Shown: positions 1-8,948, counted from the first letter of the stretch. The stretch is 58,228 nt of DNA from JBBDXI01 sp040902425 (GCA_040902425.1 JBBDXI010000116.1:1-58228); one strand, 5' to 3'. Translations and numbers: made by a program. The notes: generated by a model from the letters alone, not told the origin.

Positions 1-1
1 G

Positions 2-2518
2 ATGCCGGTCGCGCCGACCATTGCGCCGCCGGTCATCGGTCAGGAGCCGTGGCGACCCGCGGCCGCCCCTCGCAGCGTGCCCGCCCCTCGGGCGGCCCGG
101 CCCCCGCGGGACCTCGAATCCCTGATCGGCGGGCGCTGGTTCATGGCGGCGGGCGCTCTCATCGTCGTGGTCGGGGTCGCCATGTTCCTCAAGCTGGCCC
201 ACGACAAGGGGTGGCTGACGCTGCCGCCCGCGGCCAAGTGCCTGATAGGGGCCGCGTTCGGGGCTGCGCTGCTGGGCGCGGGCGAGGTCCTGCGCCGCCG
301 GCTGGGGGCGAAGGCGTCGGTCGGCGCGAGCGCCGCGGGACTGGCCATCCTCTACGGCTCGGCCTTCGCGGCGTACGGGGTTTACGACCTGATCCCGGGG
401 GGCGTCGCCTTCGTGCTCCTGGCGCTCATCGCCGCGCTGGGGTTCGCGATCGCCGGGGTGGCGAACCTGGTCTCGCTCGCGGTCCTCGCCCTTGTCGGCG
501 CGTACCTCAACCCGCTCATCATCCGGGCGCAGGACCCCTCGCCCTTCGTGATGCCGGTGTACCTGCTGACACTCCAGGTCGTCGGCCTGGCGCTCTCGGC
601 GTGGCGGGCGTCGCCCTTCCGGCCGCTGCGGCTGCTGACGTGGTGGGGCACGGTGCTCCTGGGCACGGCGTGGCTGCTGGCGCAGGGTCGCGATGTGCCG
701 GGGCTGGGGCTGGTGTTCCTGGGCGCGGTGTGGGTGGCGATCCACGCCGAGCTGGCCCTCGCGGCGCTGGCGAGCGCCCGGTCGGCGGAGGGGGAGGAGG
801 AGTGGGCGCTGCGCTCGCTGATCGACCGGCCGATCACGGAGGTCCGCTGGGCCCGCATCCGCTTCATGGCGACCAGCTTCAGCTCGACGGCGTGGGTCGC
901 GGTGATGGGCACGGGCCTGGCCCACGGCGGCCTCGTGCCCGACTGGACGGTGCCCGCGGCGCTGTGCGCGGCGACGGCGGTCCTCGCGCTGATGCTGGCC
1001 GGGAACCTGCGCATCCTCCGCGATGTCCCGGGCACCGACCTGGAGCGCCTGGGCGCGGGGCTGATGATGCAGGCGGGGGGCCTGCTCATCGCCGCGGTCG
1101 CGCTGGGCATCGGCGGGTGGATGCAGGCGGTCGCCTGGCTGGCGATGGGCGCCGCGGCCGTGGGCGCGGGGCGCTGGGTCCGCTCGCGCGGGCTCGATCT
1201 CTACGGGCTGGTGGTCCTCTCGATCGCGGCGGCGCGGCTGGCGACGATCGACTCGCCGCTGCTCTCGGCGCCGGCGTGGTCGGTCCGGCAGGCGGGGCTG
1301 GTGCTTTCGAGCTGGACGGTGCTGATGGGCGCGGGGGGCGCGGCGTGGTGGGCCGCCGCCCTTCTGCTCCTGCGTTTCGGCGAGCCGTCGCGGGCCTGGC
1401 GCACGCTCGCCCACTGGGCCGCCGTCGTCGCCATGGCCCTCATCGCCGGCTCGCTGCTGAGCCCCGGCGCCGATCCGCTCTCGGTCGCCGCGGCCTGGCT
1501 CGGGCTGGCCGTCGCGACGCAGTGGGTCGCGCGGCTGCTGGCGGCCCCGCCGGTGATGGGCGTGGGGTTCGCCATCCTCGGCCTGGCGACGCTGGGGATC
1601 GTCGCCGGCGCTGAGCCGCTCCTCGCGATCGCGGGGCGAGGGGCGCCCGAGCCGGAGGTCTACCTCACCCTCGCCGGCCTCGCCGTGACCCGGTGGATGG
1701 TGCTGATGGGCGCCGCGGCGGCGGCCTGGATCGCCAGCGCAGCGCTGGTGGCGCGGGATCGCGCGGAGGGGGCCGGCACGGGCGGCCCGCGCCTCACGGC
1801 CATCCCCATTTTGGTCGGCCTGGTGCTGCTCTACGGGGCGATGCTCCAGCCGTCGGTTGCGCCGGCGACGCGGGCCCTGGTCTGGGCGGCGCTGGGCGCT
1901 GTGGTCGTGGGCCTCCACTCGCGGCGCCCGCGGCTGGCGCTCGACCTCATGGGCGTCGGCGGGTTGCTGCTGGCGGGCGGGGCGTGGGCGTGGTCCTACC
2001 CGATGGGGTGGATGGCGTCGGGCGCGCCCGCGCTCCTGCACCCGGGGCTGTGGGTCTCGCTGGCCATCGCCGCGCTGCTCGTCGGCGCGGGCCTGTGGCT
2101 GCGCTCTTCGCGCAACCCCGCGCCGCTCACGATCCCCGAGCTGGTGCTCGTCCCCATCCCCGCGGCCGCGGCCCTGCTCTTTGTGAGCAGCAGCCTGGAG
2201 GTGGCGCGGGTCGCGGGCATCATCACGTCCGACCTCATGGTCCGTCGGGCGGCGGTCTCGATCTGGTGGGGGCTGCTCTCGGTCGCCCTCATCCTGGGGG
2301 GCTTCCTGCGCGCGCGGCCGTCGTGGCGTTACGCGGGGCTGGCCCTGATGGGGGCGGCGGCGCTCAAGGCCGTCATCCTCGACCTCGCGGAGGTCTCCGC
2401 GCTCGCGCGGATCATCAGCTTCGTGGCCCTGGGCCTGCTCATGCTCGGCGTGGCGGCGGGGTACACCGGGCTGGCGCGGGTCCATTCTCGCGCCGCCCCG
2501 CCCGCGCCGCCCGCGTGA
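2..2518 (+). CDS. DUF2339-family polytopic membrane protein (5' end may be cut)
   Basis: The first ATG is at base 2, so the true start may lie upstream of the window. After a Pro/Ala-rich stretch of about 36 residues comes DLESLIGGRWFMAAGA followed by a run of hydrophobic helices that fills the rest of the 838 residues; 20 or more membrane segments are likely. A motif of the form (D/E)LExLIGGRW right before the first helix is the hallmark of the DUF2339 family (PF10101), whose members are long polytopic proteins of unknown function. There are no catalytic motifs that I can see. The stop at 2516-2518 is followed by about 100 bases before the next small gene. Family assignment is fairly firm; function is unknown. 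Confidence 0.85.
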   Translation: MPVAPTIAPPVIGQEPWRPAAAPRSVPAPRAARPPRDLESLIGGRWFMAAGALIVVVGVAMFLKLAHDKGWLTLPPAAKCLIGAAFGAALLGAGEVLRRRLGAKASVGASAAGLAILYGSAFAAYGVYDLIPGGVAFVLLALIAALGFAIAGVANLVSLAVLALVGAYLNPLIIRAQDPSPFVMPVYLLTLQVVGLALSAWRASPFRPLRLLTWWGTVLLGTAWLLAQGRDVPGLGLVFLGAVWVAIHAELALAALASARSAEGEEEWALRSLIDRPITEVRWARIRFMATSFSSTAWVAVMGTGLAHGGLVPDWTVPAALCAATAVLALMLAGNLRILRDVPGTDLERLGAGLMMQAGGLLIAAVALGIGGWMQAVAWLAMGAAAVGAGRWVRSRGLDLYGLVVLSIAAARLATIDSPLLSAPAWSVRQAGLVLSSWTVLMGAGGAAWWAAALLLLRFGEPSRAWRTLAHWAAVVAMALIAGSLLSPGADPLSVAAAWLGLAVATQWVARLLAAPPVMGVGFAILGLATLGIVAGAEPLLAIAGRGAPEPEVYLTLAGLAVTRWMVLMGAAAAAWIASAALVARDRAEGAGTGGPRLTAIPILVGLVLLYGAMLQPSVAPATRALVWAALGAVVVGLHSRRPRLALDLMGVGGLLLAGGAWAWSYPMGWMASGAPALLHPGLWVSLAIAALLVGAGLWLRSSRNPAPLTIPELVLVPIPAAAALLFVSSSLEVARVAGIITSDLMVRRAAVSIWWGLLSVALILGGFLRARPSWRYAGLALMGAAALKAVILDLAEVSALARIISFVALGLLMLGVAAGYTGLARVHSRAAPPAPPA

Positions 2519-2614
2519 AAAAGCTTTCAGATCGGCGGGATAGGCTCATCGACCTTTCGCCGGCCCGTCCGGCCGGGCGCTGGTGTCCCCGCGCACGGAA
2601 CTGGAGCGCCCGAC

Positions 2615-2854
2615 GTGCATCCGTTCTCCGACCTCTGGGTCCGACTCGCCCGACTCGACCTCCGCTGGCGCATGCTGGTGGAGACCGTGTACATCCACGA
2701 GGAGGGGGATCGGCGGCAGTGGTGCGTCACGCTCTCCCCGCGCGAGGGCGAGGGCGAATCGATCCGGGCCCACGGCGACACGCTGGTCGAGGCCCTGCTC
2801 CGCAGCGCCGAGGCCGCCGAGGCGCGGGAGGGGCGCTCGCAAGGCCGGCAATAA
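2615..2854 (+). CDS. Small hypothetical protein
   Basis: A 79-residue ORF opening with GTG. It is rich in Arg and Glu, with a likely helical N-terminus (LWVRLARLDLRWRML), a central beta-like piece (RQWCVTLSPREGEG) and an Ala/Glu-rich helical end. I recognise no family. Support comes from its balanced amino-acid content, unlike the Arg/Pro-only shadows of the other frames, and from its fit between the DUF2339 gene and the glycosyltransferase. The upstream extension of the next gene's reading frame overlaps it, but that extension looks non-coding. Confidence 0.5.
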   Translation: MHPFSDLWVRLARLDLRWRMLVETVYIHEEGDRRQWCVTLSPREGEGESIRAHGDTLVEALLRSAEAAEAREGRSQGRQ

Positions 2855-2912
2855 CCCGCGGTTGCCGGGTCGGAGGCCCCGGCGGCACGCGAAAACCGGC
2901 CCCCCGCTCCGG

Positions 2913-2918
2913 TATCAT
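2913..2918 (+). promoter_or_regulatory. -10-like TATCAT directly upstream of the GT9 start
   Basis: TATCAT lies six bases before CTG 2925, with no Shine-Dalgarno sequence between. That spacing would place the transcription start at or next to the start codon, as in leaderless mRNAs. No clear -35 is visible. The same layout is seen before the genes at 19512 and 44703. Confidence 0.35.
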
Positions 2919-2924
2919 GCTGTC

Positions 2925-4676
2925 CTGCGCATCCTCGCCACCAACCCGGACACCCTGGGCGACGCCCTCCTGCGTCAGCCGCTGTACCGCGCGCTGGGCG
3001 CCGAGGGGCACGAGCTCATGCTCGTGGCCCGGCCGCTGGTCGTGCCGCTCCTGCCCCTGATCGCCCCCGGGGCGCGGGTCTTCACCGTCGAGGCTGACCT
3101 CTACAACCCCGCCCTGACCCACGAGACGGGCGCCCTGGACGCGGTGTCCGGCGCGGCCCGCGACTTCGACCCCGACCTGCTCCTGATCGCCCCGTTCCAG
3201 TGGACCATCCTCGAGGAGCGGCTGGCGAAGGAGCTCCCCCGGGCCCGCCTTGCCGCGCTCTCCGGGCGCCGCTTCGCCGACCCGGACTTCGGCGCGGCCC
3301 CGCCGCCCGCGCTGAGCCCCTCGCTGCGCGTGGACGTCGCGGAGGACTGCCCCGAGCTCCGCAAGAACGAGCTCCTCGCCGGCGCCGTGCTCGGGCGGGC
3401 CGTCACGCTCCCGGACCCCGCCATCGCGCCGACGCCGGCGATGCTCCGCGCCGCCGAGACCGCCCTGGCGCGCCTGGGCCTGGCCCCCGGGTCGTACTGG
3501 GCCGCCTGCGTCGGCGATACCCCCGCGACGCGCATCCGCAACTGGCGGCCGCAGCGCTGGGCCGAGGCCCTCTCACGCTGGGCCGGCGCGGGCGAACGCT
3601 TCCTCCTCATCGGCCATTCCAGCGAGGAGGAGACCTCGCGCGAGATTCTCGGCGCCATGGGGGACGCCGCGCGGGCCTGCGCCCTGTGGTCCGGCGAGGG
3701 CGGTGGCGACCTCGACACGCTGCTCGGGCTCATCGCGCACTCGCGGGGCTATGTCGGGCGCGACACGGGCCCCATGCACCTGGCGGCGGCCATGGACAGG
3801 CCCGTCCTCGCGGTCTTCGGCGGGGGCACGTGGCCCCGCTTCCTGCCCGCGGCGAGGCGGAGCGTCTCGCTGGCGGTGGGCGTCCCCTGCGTGGGGTGCG
3901 GCTGGCACTGCGAGCTGACCGAGAGCTACTGCATCACGGAGGTCCCGGTCGTGGAGGTGCTGCGGGCGTTCGATGACCTGCGGAAGGATGATGAAGAGGT
4001 GAAGAGGGGAGCAGGGGAAGAGGTGAGGGGGCCGTCCGCCCGCCGGGTCCGCCTGCTGGACCCCGGCGCCCGGCTGCTCACCACGATCGCCCGCGAAGCC
4101 GCGCACGCCTCGCGCGATCGCCGCGTCACGCTGTCCGTCCTTCGGAGAGAACACATGGACCAGACCCAGGCCCTCACGGGCGTGCTCGAGCGATCCGTCA
4201 AGCGTGCCGGCGAGGCCGACCGCCTCAGCGCGGAGGCCGATGGGCTGCGCACGGAGATGCAGCGCCGCGAGGCCGTTCTGCGGGCGCGCCTGGCCGCGGA
4301 GCAGGGGCTTTGGAAGGCGCGCGAGGCCGACCTCCTCCGCCGGATCCGGGAGGTGGAATCCGCCGAGGCGGGGGCGGCCCAGCAGGTGGTCGCCGCGCGG
4401 GCCGAGGCCCGGGCCCGCCTCGACGAGAACACGCACCTGCGCGAGGAGCTGGTGAAGGCCCGCGCCGACGCCGACGATTCCCGCCTCCGCGAGGTGCGGC
4501 TGCGCAACGACCAGCACGCCCTCGCCGCCCTCACCCGCCAGCAGGATGAGGAGCTGTCGCTCGCCCGCCAGCGGCTGAACGACCTGGCCGCGTCGCGCTG
4601 GCGCAAGTACGGCCAGCGCCTCCATCTCTGCATGACCCTCCCGTGGGAACGCGAGATGAGCAACGGGCGCCACTGA
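2925..4676 (+). CDS. GT9 (ADP-heptose/LPS heptosyltransferase-like) glycosyltransferase with coiled-coil tail
   Basis: Glycosyltransferase family 9 transfers a sugar from a nucleotide donor to a cell-surface glycan on the cytoplasmic face of the membrane. The N-terminus RILATNPDTLGDALLRQPL matches the GT9 opening (RIL..R..alGDvLl..P). The signature GRDTGPMHLAAAMDRP, around residues 275-295, is the donor-binding end of the family. From about residue 408 to 560 there is a charged Arg/Glu/Ala coiled coil, and the protein ends with RWRKYGQRLHL and a short hydrophobic piece, which is unusual for GT9. The frame is open back to 2583, but family alignment puts the start at CTG 2925; a TATCAT hexamer six bases upstream suggests a leaderless transcript. 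A simple purine repeat (about 3988-4030) is translated as a linker before the coil. Confidence 0.8.
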   Translation: MRILATNPDTLGDALLRQPLYRALGAEGHELMLVARPLVVPLLPLIAPGARVFTVEADLYNPALTHETGALDAVSGAARDFDPDLLLIAPFQWTILEERLAKELPRARLAALSGRRFADPDFGAAPPPALSPSLRVDVAEDCPELRKNELLAGAVLGRAVTLPDPAIAPTPAMLRAAETALARLGLAPGSYWAACVGDTPATRIRNWRPQRWAEALSRWAGAGERFLLIGHSSEEETSREILGAMGDAARACALWSGEGGGDLDTLLGLIAHSRGYVGRDTGPMHLAAAMDRPVLAVFGGGTWPRFLPAARRSVSLAVGVPCVGCGWHCELTESYCITEVPVVEVLRAFDDLRKDDEEVKRGAGEEVRGPSARRVRLLDPGARLLTTIAREAAHASRDRRVTLSVLRREHMDQTQALTGVLERSVKRAGEADRLSAEADGLRTEMQRREAVLRARLAAEQGLWKAREADLLRRIREVESAEAGAAQQVVAARAEARARLDENTHLREELVKARADADDSRLREVRLRNDQHALAALTRQQDEELSLARQRLNDLAASRWRKYGQRLHLCMTLPWEREMSNGRH

Positions 4677-4752
4677 TCGCGCACCCCGTGCCACCGGGCG
4701 CGCCCCTGGCGGCCGGCGCCCTGTTCACCCCCGACCACTCCACGCTGAGACG

Positions 4753-7452
4753 ATGCCGACCGACCACCCCCGCAGCGCGACCGCCGATGCCCCCGCCCTC
4801 AACGGCGAGGCCCACGCCCCCGCGCCCGCGCGCCCGGCGGAGCCCACCGTCCCCGAGCGGCTCGCCCGCACCGCCCGGCGCATCGCCAGCGGGCGGGCGT
4901 CGTGGCCGTACCTCGCCGGGGCGCCGCTGGCGCTGCCCCGCACGCTCCCCGGCGGGCGCCCGTGGCCCCGCATCTCGATCGTCACGCCGAGCTACAACCA
5001 GGCCGGCTACATCGAGGAGACCATCCTCTCGATCCGCAACCAGGGGTACCCCAACCTCGAGCACATCGTCATGGATGGCGGCTCGACCGACGGGACGCGC
5101 GACATCCTCGATCACTACCGCGCCGGCTTCGCCCACTGCGTCAGCGAGAAGGACGGCGGCCAGAGCGATGCGCTCAACCGCGGCTTTGCGCTGGCCACGG
5201 GCGAGGTCCTGACGTGGGTGAACAGCGACGACCAGCTGGCCGAGGGTGCCCTGGGCGCCGTCGCGCTGGCCTTCGCGCAGAGCGGCGCCGACATGGTCGC
5301 GGGGGAGTGCCACATCTTCCGCGATGGCACGCTCGTCGAGAAGCACCTGACCAGCTGCGCGCCCGGCCCGCTCCCCCTGGAGGACCTGCTCGACATCGAG
5401 GGGCGGTGGCTCCAGGGGCAGTTCTTCTACCAGCCCGAGGTCATGTTCACCCGCGTCCTCTGGGAGCGCGCGGGGGCCCACGTCCGCACGGACCTGTACC
5501 ACAGCATGGACTACGAGCTGTGGCTCCGCATGGCCGCGGCCGGGGCGCGGCTGCACGTCATCGGGCGCCCTGTGGCGCTGTTCCGCTTCCACGAGCAGCA
5601 GAAGACGGCGGGCACCGTGGTGGGCGGGTTCCGCGTCGAGCTGCCCAGGGCGCGCGACGCCTTCCTCCAGCGCGCCGGCCTCTCTCTCCCCCCATCCGAG
5701 ACCGCACATCCCACGTCCGAGACCCGCCCCCGCCTCCGCGTCGCGCTGTTCAACGACGTCGGCTTCGCGTACGGCGCGGGGATCGCCCACCGGCGGCTGG
5801 CCGAGGCCCTCGCCAGCGCCGGCCACGAGGTGCACGCGGTCGCCGCCACGACGCCCGAGCACCACGGCGCGGGCGCGCCGCGACTGGCCCGCGAGGACAT
5901 CGCCTCGCGGATCGCGTCGTTCAACCCGGACCTGGTCGTCGTCGGCAACCTGCACGGCGCGGATGTGGACCCGGCCATCCTGGGCCTCCTCGCGGCCCGC
6001 TGGCCCACGGCGTTCGTCCTGCACGACCTGTGGCTGCTCACCGGGCGGTGCGCCTACGCGGGCGGGTGCCGGCGCTACCTCGAGGGGTGCGACCGGCTCT
6101 GCAGCTGCCCCACCGGCCACCCGGCGCTCGCCCCGGACCAGGTCCGCCCGGCGTGGGAGGCCAAGCGCCTCGCCCTGTCCAGCGCGCCCGGCCTGGCCCT
6201 GTGGGCCAACAGCGACTGGGCTTTGGCCAGGGCCCGCGAGGCCCTGGGCGCCCCCGGCGCCCTCCGCGGCCCCGCCCCGGTCGCCATCCGCTTCGGCTTC
6301 GAGCTGGACACCTTCCGCCCGCGGGACAAGGGCGCCTGCCGCGATGTGCTGGGCCTGCCGCGCGACCGGTTCATCATCATGACGTCGGCCTCCAGCGTCT
6401 CCGACCCGCGCAAGGGCCTCGCCCACCTGGCCCGGGCGATGGACCTGCTGAGGCTCGACGATGCCCTCGTCGCCGCCGTCGGCTGGTTCGCCGACGGCGA
6501 GTCCCCGCCGATCCCCGGCATGCGCGCCATGGGGTACATGCAGGACGCGCAGCGCCTCGCCATGCTCTACGCGGCCGCGGACCTTTTCGTCGGGCCCTCG
6601 CTGGAGGAGGCCTTCGGCCAGGTCTACATCGAGGCCGCGGCCTGCGGGACGCCCAGCGTCGGCTACCCCGTCGGCGGCAAGCCGGAGGCGATCCTGGATG
6701 GCCTGAGCGGGCGGCTGGCGCGGGGGGCGACGTCCGAGGCGCTGGCCGAGGCGATCGACGAGCTCTACCGGCAGCCTGCGCTGCGCGACGACATGGGCCG
6801 CTGGGGGCGCCTCTGGGTCGAGAACGAGTTCTCGATGCACGCCTCCTACCACCGCCTCCTGACCGTGATGAAGGCGCAGGGCCTGGTGGGTGTGGGGCGG
6901 GCGTCCCGCCTGCGGGCAGCCGGGACGGCCGCCCCGCGGCTGAACCTGGTGCCCAAGATCAACCTCCCCCTGCACCCGCGCCGGGTCCAGGACCCGGTCG
7001 TGGTCGCGGGCACGCTGCCCGCGTGGCGGGCGGTCTCCGGCTTCGACCACTGGGAGGGCCCCTACCCCGGGCGCAAGCTCCCGCGCTGCCGCTGGGCTTT
7101 GGGCCCCTCCGCCCGCTTCGAGGTCGACGCCGCGCACGGGGGCGCGGCCCGCCTGCTCATCAGCGGGCGCTGCTTCGAGCCCGGGCAGCGGCTGAAGCTG
7201 GTGCAGGGGTCCCAGATCGTCGGCGAACAGGATTTCCCCCCCAGCCCCCCCACCGGCGATGCCCGCGACCGCGTCGCCGCCTTCGACATCACGCTGCGCG
7301 AGGGGGCCAACACCTTCGACCTGCACTTCTGGAAGTGGCGGAGCGGCCCGCGGGCGATGGCCGTGCTGGTGACCGCCATCACCTGCATCCCCGGCCGGCG
7401 TGCTGTTGCGGCACAGGTCGAGCCCAAGCCGGCGCCCGCGCTGGCGCGCTAG
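4753..7452 (+). CDS. Fused GT2-GT4 glycosyltransferase with C-terminal beta-rich domain
   Basis: The 899-residue protein holds two glycosyltransferases. Residues 73-300 are GT2 (GT-A fold): RISIVTPSYNQ opens the fold, DGGSTDGT follows, and the DXD-like NSDDQ binds the metal-nucleotide. Residues 326-715 are GT4 (GT-B fold), with SSVSDPRKGL and the E-x7-E region EEAFGQVYIEAAACGTPS that binds the nucleotide sugar. Residues 750-899 look like a beta-sandwich (ARLLISGRCFEPGQ..., IVGEQDF...), possibly carbohydrate binding. A Ser/Thr/Pro linker separates the two enzymes; its DNA contains short 'ccgagacc' repeats. With the GT9 gene 76 bases upstream it probably builds a surface polysaccharide. The two active sites may add successive sugars; substrates cannot be read from sequence. 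Confidence 0.87.
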   Translation: MPTDHPRSATADAPALNGEAHAPAPARPAEPTVPERLARTARRIASGRASWPYLAGAPLALPRTLPGGRPWPRISIVTPSYNQAGYIEETILSIRNQGYPNLEHIVMDGGSTDGTRDILDHYRAGFAHCVSEKDGGQSDALNRGFALATGEVLTWVNSDDQLAEGALGAVALAFAQSGADMVAGECHIFRDGTLVEKHLTSCAPGPLPLEDLLDIEGRWLQGQFFYQPEVMFTRVLWERAGAHVRTDLYHSMDYELWLRMAAAGARLHVIGRPVALFRFHEQQKTAGTVVGGFRVELPRARDAFLQRAGLSLPPSETAHPTSETRPRLRVALFNDVGFAYGAGIAHRRLAEALASAGHEVHAVAATTPEHHGAGAPRLAREDIASRIASFNPDLVVVGNLHGADVDPAILGLLAARWPTAFVLHDLWLLTGRCAYAGGCRRYLEGCDRLCSCPTGHPALAPDQVRPAWEAKRLALSSAPGLALWANSDWALARAREALGAPGALRGPAPVAIRFGFELDTFRPRDKGACRDVLGLPRDRFIIMTSASSVSDPRKGLAHLARAMDLLRLDDALVAAVGWFADGESPPIPGMRAMGYMQDAQRLAMLYAAADLFVGPSLEEAFGQVYIEAAACGTPSVGYPVGGKPEAILDGLSGRLARGATSEALAEAIDELYRQPALRDDMGRWGRLWVENEFSMHASYHRLLTVMKAQGLVGVGRASRLRAAGTAAPRLNLVPKINLPLHPRRVQDPVVVAGTLPAWRAVSGFDHWEGPYPGRKLPRCRWALGPSARFEVDAAHGGAARLLISGRCFEPGQRLKLVQGSQIVGEQDFPPSPPTGDARDRVAAFDITLREGANTFDLHFWKWRSGPRAMAVLVTAITCIPGRRAVAAQVEPKPAPALAR
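6898..6912. repeat. Dispersed hairpin repeat, copy 1 of 3 (inside the GT2-GT4 gene)
   Basis: The 15-base core CGGGCGTCCCGCCTG occurs in the linker between the GT4 domain and the C-terminal beta-rich domain, translated as part of GRASRLRAAG. It is identical to the core at 8662 and 9852. Confidence 0.55.
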
Positions 7453-7470
7453 CCGCACGAGCCCGATGAA

Positions 7471-7489
7471 TCCCATGAGTCTCATGGGA
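7471..7489. repeat. Perfect 19-base palindrome
   Basis: TCCCATGAG and CTCATGGGA are perfect reverse complements around a single central T. As RNA they can fold into an 8-bp stem with a GTC loop. It lies 18 bases past the stop of the GT2-GT4 gene. There is no clear T-tract after it, only 'cctattt', so it could be a weak terminator or a dispersed palindrome. Confidence 0.55.
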
Positions 7490-7542
7490 CCTATTTCCGG
7501 CCCGACTGGACTTGCCCTCCCCCGGTAGCCAACCCTTCCCGA

Positions 7543-8550
7543 TTGGCCACGCCCCCATCCAACCCGCAGTTCCAGCCCCGCCAGGTGAAGCCCCGCAAGG
7601 TCCGCGGGGGCGTCAAGCTCGGCAGCCAGTCGGGCGAGTTCCCCGACAGCTGGCCCGCGCAGCGCTGGCTCCGCCTCGTCGAATCCCTCGCCCCCGGCGA
7701 CTGCCTTGTCGCCGGCCTCGAGTACGCCCGCATCGGCCAGACCCGCCTGCTCACCACCGAGCCCGGCATCATCCGCGCCACCGTCCAGGGCTCGGTGATC
7801 TCGCCCTACAAAGCGAGCGTCTCGCTCCCGGCGCTCACCCACGAGCAGTCCGAGCGCATCATCGCCGCGATGACCGACCAGGCCGTGTACGCGGCCAAGC
7901 TCCTCGCCGGCGAGCTGCCCGCGAACATCGAGGATGTGTTCATCCCGCTGGGGCTGCGGCTCTTTCCCGAGGCCTCCGAGCTCGTCCCGCGCTGCACCTG
8001 CCCCGTCGGGCGGCCGGTGGTCCCGGGGCGCGCCCCCGGCGCCCGCCCGCCGCCGCGGCCGACGGACGGCCCGCCCGTCTGGTGCAAGCACCTCTGCTGC
8101 GCGGCGTACCTCGTGGCCGAGCGCTTCACCACCGACCCGTTCCTGATCTTCACGCTCCGGGGGCTGCCGCGGGATGAGCTGATCGAGCGGCTCCGCCAGC
8201 GGCGGCTCGTCGCGGGGTCCGGGCAGGAGCGCATCCCCATCTACGCCCCGCTGATCCCCGGCATCACCGATTCGCAGGCCCCGCCGCTGGAGGAAGTGGC
8301 CGGCCGTTTCTGGGAGGCCGGCCCGCAGCTCGGCCAGATCGACCTGCCCATCGGGCCGCCGGAGGTGACCCACCCCCTCCTGCGCCGCCTCGGCCCGAGC
8401 CCGTTTCCCGCCGGCAAGTTCCCCCTCGTGGGGCTCCTGGCCACGTGCTACGAGGTCATCAGCGCGGACATCCTCAGGCGCGAACTCCCCGAGGCGGAGG
8501 AGCCGGGCAGGCCATCGCCGGACCCCGCCGATCCGGGCCCACCGGCCTGA
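7543..8550 (+). CDS. SWIM zinc-finger domain protein
   Basis: A 335-residue protein starting with TTG. The central part carries CTCPVG (from about residue 150) and, some 30 residues on, WCKHLCC; together these give the CxC...CxH zinc ligands of the SWIM domain (PF04434), which binds DNA or protein. The spacer between the ligands is long and Pro/Arg-rich. Bacterial SWIM proteins of this size often sit beside a SNF2-type helicase, but none is next door here. The N-terminal 60 residues (Lys/Arg-rich, then FPDSWPAQRWLRLVESLAPG) match the usual start of SWIM partner proteins. The C-terminus is Pro-rich. The role is unknown; DNA repair or remodelling is only a guess. Confidence 0.75.
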   Translation: MATPPSNPQFQPRQVKPRKVRGGVKLGSQSGEFPDSWPAQRWLRLVESLAPGDCLVAGLEYARIGQTRLLTTEPGIIRATVQGSVISPYKASVSLPALTHEQSERIIAAMTDQAVYAAKLLAGELPANIEDVFIPLGLRLFPEASELVPRCTCPVGRPVVPGRAPGARPPPRPTDGPPVWCKHLCCAAYLVAERFTTDPFLIFTLRGLPRDELIERLRQRRLVAGSGQERIPIYAPLIPGITDSQAPPLEEVAGRFWEAGPQLGQIDLPIGPPEVTHPLLRRLGPSPFPAGKFPLVGLLATCYEVISADILRRELPEAEEPGRPSPDPADPGPPA

Positions 8551-8581
8551 GACGCGGTCCGCCGGCGGCCTTTGCGCGGGT

Positions 8582-8611
8582 TTGAACTCGCTCCCCCGCC
8601 CGGTCTAAACT
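8582..8611 (+). promoter_or_regulatory. Sigma70-type promoter upstream of tRNA-Gln
   Basis: TTGAAC (8582-8587), an 18-base spacer, and TAAACT (8606-8611). This is the best -35/-10 pair in the GC-rich part of the window. It stands about 270 bases before tRNA-Gln and could drive the tRNA and the glmU-prs-rplY-pth genes. Confidence 0.45.
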
Positions 8612-8877
8612 TGCCCTCCCCAACCGGGGCCGATCGCGACGGAGAACGGGTCCCAGCGGCACGGGCGTCCCGCCTGTGTCAGCCACCGTTCGAGGCGCGG
8701 TCATGGGTCTTTCTATCGCGGCTGATGGAAGGCCCCGCCCCACGCCGGTCACTCCGGCACCCTGCCGCGGCCACGCTCCCGCCCTCGTTGGGCTACGGCG
8801 CGGACCGCAGCGTCCGTGTCCGCGTTTCGCCGGAAGCGAAGCGCCCAGCGAAGGAGCCCCGCGCGAGCGATTCTCAC
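8612..8877. other. Non-coding stretch before tRNA-Gln
   Basis: No gene is supported here. The stretch holds one copy (8661-8678) of a hairpin repeat also present at 6898 and 9851. Open frames across it are GC-driven and cross the tRNA, so they are not coding. It may be a transcribed leader. Confidence 0.5.
8661..8678. repeat. Dispersed hairpin repeat, copy 2 of 3
   Basis: ACGGGCGTCCCGCCTGTG shares a 15-base core (CGGGCGTCCCGCCTG) with 6898-6912 and 9851-9868. With the flanking base at 8660, CACGGGCG can pair with CGCCTGTG around a TCC loop, with one G-U pair. This is the only intergenic copy; the others lie inside genes. Confidence 0.6.
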
Positions 8878-8948
8878 TGGCCGATGGTGTAACGGTAGCA
8901 CAGCAGATTTTGGTTCTGTTTGTCCAGGTTCGAATCCTGGTCGGCCAG
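8878..8948 (+). tRNA. tRNA-Gln(TTG)
   Basis: A 71-nt cloverleaf. The acceptor arms are TGGCCGA and TCGGCCA with discriminator G. The anticodon stem GCAGA/TCTGT encloses the loop TTTTGGT, so the anticodon is TTG, reading CAA. The T-arm is CCAGG-TTCGAAT-CCTGG. No CCA is encoded. It lies just upstream of glmU, separated by a REP-like hairpin. Confidence 0.95.

Noticed and set aside
4531..8373. A 1280-codon open frame on the minus strand
   Set aside because: It is antisense to the GT2-GT4 and SWIM genes, is made mostly of Arg, Gly, Ala, Asp and Val, and has no domain pattern. Long open shadows are normal at this GC content.
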